A stretch of DNA of 17,679 bases from Flammula alnicola. Taxonomy: Eukaryota > Basidiomycota > Agaricomycetes > Agaricales > Strophariaceae. The translations under genes were made by a program, and so were the position numbers. Under the pieces are notes generated by a model. The model worked only from the letters and a program-made list of their open reading frames with translations. It was not told where the DNA came from and ran no database searches. Within the stretch, counting starts at the first letter, position 1, and every line of letters begins with the position of its first letter. This document shows positions 1-7,773 of this stretch, piece by piece. The stretch is taken from positions 1-17,679 of the forward strand of contig JADNRV010000685.1 in the NCBI GenBank assembly GCA_015499995.1. The letters run 5' to 3'.

Positions 1-775
1 CCGTCGAGCGTGTACGTGGCAGAGATAATACCAAGATTTGTCCATGAAAAAATTCCATAGATGGCGACGGAAGTCCCTAGTAAGATGTCGTTTGCCGAAG
101 TGTGAAAGCCGACTTGATGAGGAACGCACCTGAAAATCGGAAAGTCATCGTATCTCCTGGAGTTACACTACGTTGCGTGGTATTGCCGACAGGGAAGCCA
201 TCGGGAAGGGTGCCAGCATTGAAACTATTTTTGTTTTCTATCCAACTGCCATCATACTGAATGGCGGGGTCGTTGTTGTCGACGAAAACCTTTTTGTTCG
301 ACAGTGGGGTATTGGGCGCAACAGTGATGATCGCCATATCCACGGCTGTGCCATCCAAATGACCCACCGTGATCGTGTGCTTTCCGTCGGGTAGAGTTGG
401 AGACTGATACCACTGGACGTATGCTGGCGGAGTGACTGTTCCATAGGATGTATTGACAGCTGTTCCTCCGTCTATCGTGACAATAGCAAATTGCGAAAAA
501 CCAGCCGTTGGAGTGTTACCGATGAAGGCAATGGAAGTCCCTGCATGAAATCAAGCAAATACGAATTTGGGTCAAGGAATGCTATGGAAATATGAAGGGT
601 TTTACTCACCTTCAAATGTCAGAGTGAACGAGCCAAAAACCGTCGAAGTAACAAATGCAGGATAATTCGACGTTCCTGAATACCATTGAACAAGGGTGCT
701 GAGTGTCCATTGGCCTCCCGAGTACTGGAAGTCGGCAGCATTGTCGTCAAGTATCAGTCGTAGTTGGCTAGCCAT
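1..775 (-). CDS. Partial gene: secreted/membrane-type protein with tandem duplicated beta-rich unit
   Basis: Three exons are visible: 775-610, 540-130 and 76-1, the last running off the window. Introns are 609-541 (69 bp) and 129-77 (53 bp), both GT-AG. The start is the ATG at 775, giving MASQLRLILDD; no signal peptide is obvious. The 217 visible residues hold two copies of one unit. Each has an Asp-rich opening (LDDNAADFQYSGGQW, then VDNNDPAIQYDGSW), then a beta strand ending FEGTSIAFIG or FRFSGTSVAIYG, then a segment ending VTIDGG or ATYTLDG. This layout is common in Agaricomycete proteins of unknown function that often have a C-terminal membrane span; that end is missing here, so the span is inference. 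Both introns split the Gly codon before Thr-Ser, so the duplication included exon structure. Function is unknown. Confidence 0.75.
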
Positions 776-1597
776 GTCAAAACAGTAGGGGGAAAAGGCA
801 AACAGGATGGAGCACAATGACAGACAGTATTTGTACGGAAAGTTTACACGCGAACAATCAATTAAACACCGCCCGTTGCCAATTGTCCAATCAAGGATAG
901 TCTGCTTGGCCTGGGCGCTGTCAACTTTCAGATCCAAGGGGAAACCTGCTCGCTTCAGACAGTTAAAGGGTCGTATCCCCCTGCACGACTCATTGGAAAG
1001 GATTTTGTGCAGCGACCCAAAAACGTAGAGTGGGACAGCGCGTTGATTACTACTTATTCCGTTGTTGATTGCTTTAGTTTATCTCGAGTGCACGACCACC
1101 TCGACAGACAAGCGGAGTGGATGTGGGTGGTGTGAACAAGTTGCAGCGGACCCTTCCCTTTCCGTTTCGTGATCCGTGCGCTTTGATCAAGATCACCGCT
1201 TTATCTGCCTATCACAGCGACAAGTTGGCACTTGTAGTCTTGTACTGTTGGCAGTTAAACTTTACATTAACAAACGTCGGCGACGTGGATTGGCACCCGA
1301 ATGTACAAGATACACCTTCCTCAACTCTCATAAGAAACTTTAGAAAGGCCTGCACGAAATTGTCTGGGCCGTCTGCACTGATTAAATGATCAAACCTGAG
1401 GCCTCTGGCCTCATGAACGATCCCATCAACCAACTGGGAGTATCATGGCTACTTTCCTTACATATGCTCCGTTATGATTAAGCGCAGTAACGCCGTGTAA
1501 TGTCCCGGGTTCGAGACGCATGATATCACTTAATGTTGAAACTAAGGTCTATAAAAAAGCAATTAACTTATTAATTTGAGTCGGACTAACAGAGCGT
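776..1597. other. Intergenic, 822 bp, no supported gene
   Basis: Lies between the start of the partial gene and the 3' end of the GH53 gene, so it should hold the promoter of the former and the 3' UTR/terminator of the latter. Open frames here (for example 807-1028 and 1117-1389) are short, lack plausible splice continuation and show no recognisable protein pattern. No convincing TATA box is seen just upstream of 775. Confidence 0.6.
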
Positions 1598-2931
1598 TTA
1601 CATAGAATTCGCAAATATCGAGATACTGCTGCGTGTATTTCCCGAACTATCCACAAGAAGGTTGTCCTGTAGCACATTCTCAGTTATGTTTCATTGAGTT
1701 GAATATTTGAGTACTCACCGAGCAGCTTGATCCGAGTCCAGCGTTTCCGACCCAGCCAGGCTCCCAATAGACGATTCCCAAACCATGTCTTCCTGATAAA
1801 CCGGAAAGGACGTTCTTGATATCCGTAACCCACGTAGATTGGCCAGCAACTGACACGGGCACGGATGGCTCGCTGAGACTCACACCCGAGCATACAGCTG
1901 GCCAATCTGTTTCAACGACCATGACATCCTAGGATGGGAAAGCTTAACTGTAAGTAAAGGTAAGTATTCGGAATGACATACCTTGCCATATTTATGATCA
2001 TTGCCTGCAAACTTGAGCGGAGCGCATTCAAAGTAGCACCAGTTCCATAGAAGGGGTAAAAAGAAAATCCCATGACGTCCACATCGAATGTTGAAAGTTG
2101 CCCAGGGATGAATACTTGCGAGTAGAATGAGCTGACGGACGCGGAATCCCAGCCATTGGCAAGATGTATCATGACCTTTGTCGTCGAAGAGGCTGCGCGA
2201 ACGCCGTTAGCAGCTGAGTGAAGGAGCTGAGAGACCGGTGAGTAGCCATGAACAGATATCTGGCCGGTTGGCCATAGTATCCCGTCGTTAATTTCGTTTC
2301 CGATCTAAGAGGAATGAATACAGTCAGCAGGTTTTTTTAACATTTGTTGCAAATCGATGAAAAGTGCATACTTCGATGAATTTAACAGGAGTTCCTTGCG
2401 CTGAGAAAGATTTAACGAGATTCATGGTATAGCTGTACATAACGGTGTCACTATTATTGAACAGCGACATCATGAAAGAACCTAACGTGTAGATTTGAGT
2501 GTTTAATCCTGCTAAATCTGTTGGCCAGCCACTCGGAATGGCTTGGTGTCCGGGATCAGCCCCTAAGTATCAATGTTAGCAACGCTCCGTCGGAACCAGA
2601 CCTTCATGGACTCACAGGTATCGCTGTAGTGAAGGTCGATCAATATCTCCATGCCCGCAGCGACGGCACGTCTTGCCAGCGCAAGCCCATAGTTGAGGCT
2701 GTAGTCGGCATTGTTGGTACTGGTCCAAATCCGGATGCGAGCAAGGTTAGTACCATGATTGTGGAGGATAGTTTCAAACTTTGCGCCTTGCACAGAGGTT
2801 GAGTCTTTGTAAACAAGCCCTGAATTTTCGAGGTTGACCAAGGAGCTGAAATCAGCGCCGTGGTATTGGAGCGCTTGACTCCAAGGAACAAGGGAGAGGA
2901 CAGCAATAACGAAGGGGATAAGCGAACGCAT
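1598..2931 (-). CDS. Arabinogalactan endo-beta-1,4-galactanase, GH53, secreted (one frame break)
   Basis: Five exons: 2931-2616, 2562-2372, 2304-1982, 1928-1719 and 1666-1598, with GT-AG introns of 53, 67, 53 and 52 bp. The product would be about 369 residues, normal for GH53. Residues 1-20 form a signal peptide ending WSQA, followed by the family start YHGADFSSL. Further family motifs are ARIRIWT, LIDLHYSDTWADPGHQ, IGNEIND with the presumed acid/base Glu173, and VMVVETDWP with the presumed nucleophile Glu283. Near the C-terminus are YWEPGWVG and SSCSDNLLVDSSG. GH53 enzymes cut beta-1,4-galactan, as in side chains of rhamnogalacturonan I, outside the cell. Exon 3 is 323 bp, one base short of in-frame: the reading shifts near 1991-1996, just before the YGK that precedes DVMVVE. 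A TATA-like element lies about 40 bp upstream of the ATG. Confidence 0.93.
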
Positions 2932-3522
2932 TCTGAATGCGGAGTATCTCGAGGAAATGGTGCAGCGTTATAAATGCATACACCAGATCACTCTACACGG
3001 CAGAGGAAGCTCGACGGATACAATGGGCCGCTGAAGAACATGTGATGAAGACGAGAAGATGGGTTACCAGTGAGGCCATGTTGTTAGACCTACGGGACCA
3101 AAAAGTATTCAGTTTGGCCACAGGAAATTCGTCGCGAGAACACGCAAGGCCTATTCAGCCTAGTCTTGTCAGGATCATGCTAGGATTGAAGCCATGCGAA
3201 TCGACGTTCGTTGTAAAACATCCCTTCGGATCAAAGCAAAAAGAAGCAGTTTTCCGGATTTCGAGTACGAGCCGTGGTTGAGTAAGTTTGAAAGTAAGGG
3301 CCGGAGTGTCAGTTCTGTTTGAGTTTTGCGGTCATGAGTCCCATGGTCTCGAGAATGCTTCGACATATTCGTGCGCGTTGGAGGATCCAATGACCGCGCT
3401 CATGACGCATGGTGTGGCATCGAAGCACAACGAGACGGTCATGATGGATTCTGAAATAATAGCCTGGAGTTCCACAAACAAGGAAGTCCGTTCGTGTGCC
3501 AGCTGTGTAAGACATGTCATTA
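2932..3522. other. Intergenic between GH53 and the palindrome
   Basis: Contains the GH53 upstream region. Open frames in both directions (2937-3281, 3288-3611, 3309-3653) overlap each other, have no intron-supported extension and run into the palindrome arm. Nothing else is recognised. Confidence 0.55.
2965..2975 (-). promoter_or_regulatory. TATA-like element of the GH53 gene
   Basis: On the minus strand the sequence reads ATTTATAACGC, roughly 35-45 bp upstream of the GH53 ATG at 2931. This would imply a very short 5' UTR. It is based on position and composition only. Confidence 0.4.
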
Positions 3523-4566
3523 CACAGCCAATGGTTCACGCGCAGGTCACCCGTAGGCCGTGCAACTTGCAGGTGACCTGTAAGCCAGCCTCCAAGCAGA
3601 GCGTAAATTGACCTACAAGCTTCTCGTGTATTTAAACGATTGGTTGCCAGCAAACACCACTAGTACATCACCTATGGACTGTGCTTGTACGTATCGTGTA
3701 TATTTGCTTGTACTCTGCCTACAAACTGCCGTTCCCATGCACGGCTAGCTCCGGGCAGCGCGTCGCTTGTGGACTTAGAGAAATTTCCGCCTTCGCATCA
3801 CGCTGTGACTGCCAGCAAACTTGTCCTCTCCCTCCATGTTGAACTTCAACCAACGCACAAGTCCTTCGGTTCGGACTCCCTCCTCCCCCTCGCTTTCCGC
3901 TGCACATCCTTCCTTCCTCCCTCCGTGCTTGAGTAGCCCTCAGCCCCCTCTTCTGACCTCCAATGGTATCACTTTTGGCCCCAAGGAGTCAGCACAAGCT
4001 TCACTCGGAAGACCTTCAATTATGGTCATCGAAGACATCCGCCCCAGTGTAAGTTCTTTCATTGCTCCTGTTCATGATAGATAGAGGTCTCATATCATCC
4101 TTCTATAGACATGCTTTCATTGTTCAAGCAATGGCGAGAGACTATTCTCGAACGGCGCCACGTCACGATACCGCCTCGGCCCGGTTTGATTTATCTTCGC
4201 TGGAAGTTCTTAGTCTTGCCGTATTTATATTACATTATGTCCCTGTTGCTATTTCCCTCCTGTTCTCGTGGTACATACGCCCTACAGGTGCAATAAATAT
4301 TGAATTTAAGCTCATTTTCGTGAATAGACCAGGATTGTGGTCTCGGAGAGTTTACCAAATGCGGTATAGTGCGCACTAATCGACCTTCAAGCTGCCCGCA
4401 GGCTGTTAGCCGAGATCGCAAGCAGCCTACGCTCAGTGACCGTCAGCCGACTGAGATTTAAAAACATGAGTTGCTCCCAGATCAAACTGTTAGTGACCTG
4501 TAGGCTGGCCCTCAGGCTGCTTGCGCCGGTGCCCGCGGGAAATTTCCGCGCAGACCATTGACCGTG
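3523..4566 (+). mobile_element. TIR unit 1 of the palindrome (non-autonomous element-like)
   Basis: This unit starts CACAGCCAATGGTTCACGCG and its other end, read in reverse complement from 4566, is CACGGTCAATGGTCTGCGCG. That is 15 of 20 identical, with all five differences transitions. TA flanks it on both sides (3521-3522 and 4567-4568), which suggests a TA target duplication. A subterminal hairpin at about 3543-3581 pairs CAGGTCACC with GGTGACCTG. No transposase is recognisable in this 1044 bp. TA duplication would fit a Tc1/mariner-like mechanism, but the terminal CACAG is not diagnostic, so I leave the superfamily open. Confidence 0.65.
3836..4379 (+). pseudogene. Possible two-exon ORF carried in unit 1, frame broken by 7 bp
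   Basis: ATG at 3836 opens a Ser/Pro-rich frame to 4048 (71 codons). A GTAAGT donor follows at 4049 and a TTCTATAG acceptor ends at 4108 (60 bp intron). The second exon would run from 4109 to a stop at 4377-4379, with a hydrophobic stretch around LAVFILHYVPVAISLLF. In this arm a 7 bp segment (ATTGTTC, near 4115), absent from the other arm, breaks the frame after the splice. No family is recognised and it does not resemble a transposase. It may be a captured gene fragment or chance; the splice sites and exon 1 length are the same in both arms. Confidence 0.3.
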
Positions 4567-4568
4567 TA

Positions 4569-5611
4569 CACAGGCAATGGTCTGCGCGGAAATTTCCCGC
4601 GGGCGACGGTGCAAGCAGACTGAGGGCCAGCCTAAAGGTTACCAACAGTTTGATCTGGAAGCAACTCACGTTTTTAAATCTCAGTCGGCTGACGGTCACT
4701 AAGCGTAGGCTGCCTGCGATCTCGGCTAACAGCCTGCGGGCAGCTTGAAGGTCGATTAGTACGCACTATACCGCATTTGGTAAACTCTCCGAGACCACAA
4801 TCCTGGTCTATTCACGAAAATGGGCTTAAATTCAATATCTATTGCACCTGTAGGGCGTATGTACCACGAGAACAGGAGGGAAATAGCAACAGGGACATAA
4901 TGTAATATAAATATGGCAAGACTAGGAACTTCCAGCGAAGATAAATCAAACCTGGTCGAGGCGGCATCGTGACGTGGCACCGTTTGAGAATAACCTCTCG
5001 CCATTGCTTGAAAGCATGTCTATAGAAGGATGATGAGACTATCTATCTATCATGAACAGGGGTAATGAAAGAACTTACACTGGGGGGGATGTCTTCGATG
5101 ACCATAATTGAAGGTCTTCCGAGTCAAGCTTGTGCTGACTCCTTGGTGCCAAAAGTGATACCATTGGAGATCAGAAGAGGAGGCTGAGGGCTACTCAAGC
5201 ACGGAGGGAGGAAGGAAGGATGGGCAGCGGAAAGTGAGGGGGAGGAGGGAGTCAGAACCGAAGGACTCGTGCGTTGGTTGAAGTTCAACATGGCGGGAGA
5301 GGACAAGCTTTGCTGGCGGTCACAGCGTGATGTGAAGGCGGAAATTCTCCAGACTCCAAGTCCATAAGCGATGCGCTGCCCGGAGCTAGCCGTGCATGGG
5401 AACGGCAGTCTGTAGGCAGAGTACAAGCAGATATACAAGATACGTACAAGCACAGTACGTAGGTGATGTGCTGGCGGTGTTTGCTAGCAACCAGTGGTTT
5501 AAATACACGAGAAGCTTGTAGGTCAATTTACGCTCTGCTTGGAGGCTAGCTGACAGGTCACCTGCAAGTTGCACGGCCTACGGGTGACCTGCGCGTGAAC
5601 CATTGGCTGTG
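4569..5611 (-). mobile_element. TIR unit 2 of the palindrome, inverted copy
   Basis: An inverted copy (1043 bp) of the unit at 3523-4566. It runs from CACAGGCAATGGTCTGCGCG at 4569 to the reverse complement of CACAGCCAATGGTTCACGCG at 5611. It shares the TA at 4567-4568 with unit 1 and is followed by TA at 5612-5613. The two units could be independent insertions, one into the TA flanking the other, or a palindromic duplication of one. The small difference between the two inner ends (ACCGTG against CACAGG) is easier to explain by two separate ends meeting at a TA. Confidence 0.6.
4756..5291 (-). pseudogene. Counterpart ORF in unit 2, broken by an in-frame stop
   Basis: This is the inverted copy of the ORF at 3836-4379. 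Exon 1 is 5291-5079 (213 bp, same length as in unit 1), the GT-AG intron 5078-5020 (59 bp), and exon 2 5019-4756. Here the splice keeps the reading frame into the hydrophobic exon, which ends VYQMRYSAY before a TAA. However, exon 1 contains a TGA at 5126-5124 where unit 1 has TCA. The two copies are therefore disabled by different lesions. The function of the intact form is unknown. Confidence 0.3.
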
Positions 5612-5613
5612 TA

Positions 5614-5914
5614 GGAATCTGGCAGTACATACATATTTGGTGGCTTGATTGAAGAATCGGACTCCGACGATATCTTTCAAGAACGAATCTCGCTGCCACT
5701 GTCCTGCAGCCTGGAGCAGACACGAGGCTGAGTGTGCATTTTAATTTTTCATCAAGCGGTGCTTAGGAGAATCATGACTTACTGACCGCGAATGGCATAA
5801 ATCCATTCAGGGTTATCTACGAAAACCAAGGCCTGGCCGTGTAGCGTGTGCGCATGATGACGGCCTGTAAAATTTCTTTAATGTGTCACAATGTTTTTAC
5901 AAACTCCTCCGCTG
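5614..5914. other. Intergenic right of the palindrome
   Basis: A stretch of about 300 bp with no supported gene. It presumably holds upstream control sequence of the five-exon gene that starts at 6040. No outer extension of the inverted repeat is seen. Confidence 0.5.
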
Positions 5915-5922
5915 TATATAAG
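5915..5922 (+). promoter_or_regulatory. TATA box of the five-exon gene
   Basis: TATATAAG stands 118 bp upstream of the ATG at 6040. A pyrimidine-rich run (TTTTTTCCTCCATCTC, about 5965-5980) follows, as is common near fungal transcription starts. This is the clearest core promoter in the window. Confidence 0.6.
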
Positions 5923-6039
5923 CAACGAACTTGCGGTTTCCTGAGAATGCTTAAGTCTCCCTAGGTTTTTTCCTCCATCTCTATCCTCGCTAAATTTATC
6001 CGACGGAATCCGGATCAAACCCACCGAGAACCCATTACC

Positions 6040-6945
6040 ATGCCTGAAGATTCGTTTAACGTAAGCAATTCCTCATCGTCTAGCAGTCGCGGTATGAAGC
6101 TAATAAGCATATACCTTAACTATCGTGAGCCTGTAGAGCCTGCAACGGGATTTGTTGGATGAGCACCCGACAAAAATGAACGTACCTGCATGGTAAGCGC
6201 GATGGCCCTGTTCAACCTAGCCTTGAGGCCTGATCGCTAATCTTCCCCCATAAGTCCCAAGGATATCACACAAGAATATTCCAATCCTTCTGATTTGTAG
6301 GTACTCGAAATCTCTCTTCCACAAGCGAAGGTTAATTTGAATATTCCTCCGCAGTTCTGCAGATGTCTCGAAGCGGTAATTACCTTTTACAACTGGATTT
6401 AATGGTCGTACATCAGAATCTCAACCACGGAAACAAGCGACGAGGCGGACAGTTCAGAAGGCTTATTGATTGAAGAAAAATCTTCGTAAGCATCCTGCTT
6501 CCTTCGGGAATAGGCCGCAAAAAAACTTACCACTGATTCTTGCTAGTCTGTATAGATAGATTTATTTCGTTTTATTGTCAAATTCGGCTGACTCGAGAAA
6601 CTTATAAAGACCTCCTCCCCCAAGGAAAAAAACCGCTGGACTGTCAGTCATCAGGAAATTTATATAATTTCAAGTTGCCATCACTCACAATCTTTTTATC
6701 TTTTTAGCCTGGTTACCTTGCCGTCTGACGACGATCCACCACGCGTGGGTGGAGAATTAAATGAGTCATTTCTGAAGACTCACTCGAGGCAGAACACATT
6801 TGGAGACGTATTTCCAACTCGTGAGTTGAGCATTGAACATGGCCCTATGTTTATGGATTCTGATTATTTTACCTCAGCAAGCACGCAGGCAGAAGTTTCA
6901 AAGGCCAGCGACATTGATGACGCTGGCGGACAGACTAGGGAATAA
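6040..6945 (+). CDS. Small five-exon gene, acidic protein of unknown function
   Basis: Proposed exons: 6040-6060, 6137-6192, 6301-6330, 6417-6485 and 6708-6945, giving 137 residues. All introns are GT-AG (76, 108, 86 and 222 bp), three with GTAAGC donors, and the frame stays open across every junction. The protein begins MPEDSFNSLQRDLLDEH, has a short basic patch (FHKRR), then a Ser/Glu/Asp-rich stretch (TSDEADSSEGLLIEEKSS) and a polar acidic C-terminus ending DDAGGQTRE. There is no signal peptide, membrane span or known motif, so I cannot name a function. The exon model is inference from splice signals and frame, supported by the TATA box at 5915. Intron 4 is unusually long for this window and contains a TATAAAG at about 6603, so a second transcript is possible. 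Confidence 0.5.
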
Positions 6946-7701
6946 TGCGCTTCTAATTATTGTATGGATCAGTGATCCGAGGCGTCTCTTCTGTGTATAA
7001 CGCAACTATAATGACGTCCATTAAACTGCAATCGTAAACTCCAGTTGGCCTTCATAAAGTCTCCGGACTGAGAAAGAACGCGGTAATTTCATAAATACAC
7101 TATCATGACGCCTGTATATCTTGAGTCCAGGGCTGGATCGATATGAGAAGATTGGGTATTAAGGCGTGGAGTGAATTCTAAGCAATTCATTGTACGGGTG
7201 TCAATTCACCTTCGGAAATATGGAATATACATAATAGCACAGTTTTATAACGGAGTTACGACAGTAGCCTGCATAGTTCCCAGATATGTCAGTCACGTTT
7301 TTCAGAAGTATGCCACTCGTGAGCACCAATGTCATGCGAACCATAGGCGCCAGTTTCCCATTGTGGTATCTATTAATAGATGTCTCTGGACAGCCAGTAT
7401 GACAGGTCTGTTCTGCTTCAGAGAAGAATTCGAAATAGTCTAGGGATACATTTTGCTCCACATCAGTGAGTTAGCTAGACTATTATTGGAGTCAAAAATT
7501 CGACCCCGCTTTCTCGAATCCAGCTAGATTCAGATGGTTTGCATATGTGCTGCTTCAAGACTCGGAACTCATTAGCGCCGAGCTGGTCATCCTTCAATAG
7601 CACAATTTCATCTGTCGTACTGGGTCAGATGGGCAGCAACCGCGTTGAAGGTAAGGGTTGGAACGTTTCAACGAAACAGGGATTCAGGCTCTTTGGAAAG
7701 G
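6946..7701. other. Intergenic, no supported gene
   Basis: Follows the five-exon gene and precedes the CBM67-like gene. Two opposed open frames (7171-7443 plus and 7201-7461 minus) overlap almost completely and neither resembles a protein. AT-rich in parts; no repeats or RNA genes were recognised. Confidence 0.55.
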
Positions 7702-7708
7702 TTTAAAA
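7702..7708 (+). promoter_or_regulatory. TATA-like element of the CBM67-like gene
   Basis: TTTAAAA lies about 66 bp upstream of the ATG at 7774. It is assigned by position only. Confidence 0.35.
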
Positions 7709-7773
7709 GGCGAGGCTATTTTGCGAGGATCCTTCAGAGCAGAAATTCAACATCAGCTCGCTAGTTCTTCGCA

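Larger units (their letters stand above)
3521..5613. repeat. Large near-perfect palindrome (about 1.04 kb arms)
   Basis: The sequence from 3521 rightwards matches the reverse complement read leftwards from 5613. The arms meet at 4560/4575, leaving a 14 bp centre that is itself nearly palindromic around TGTACA. The outermost ~60 bp are identical. Over roughly 800 bp compared by eye I find about 40 substitutions (about 95% identity), around 29 transitions and 11 transversions, plus a few small indels such as 7 bp near 4115. Pairing sums of 9134 (ends) and 9135 (centre) show little net length change. A transcript crossing it would fold into a long hairpin. Open frames crossing the centre are a by-product of the symmetry. 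Confidence 0.93.

Noticed and set aside
1440..1530. tRNA-like B box (GGGTTCGAGACGC) near 1508
   Set aside because: The flanking bases do not pair as a T stem, and no acceptor stem or A box at proper spacing is present.
4387..4748. Open frames spanning the palindrome centre on both strands
   Set aside because: They mirror each other because the DNA is an inverted repeat, and they have no protein pattern or splice support.
3521..5613. Repeat-induced point mutation as the cause of arm differences
   Set aside because: Transitions dominate, but about a quarter of differences are transversions and there are indels, so ordinary divergence fits better.
6331..6416. A microexon (6355-6375) splitting intron 3 of the five-exon gene
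   Set aside because: It would need a 24 bp intron, too short for spliceosomal removal; a single 86 bp intron keeps the frame.
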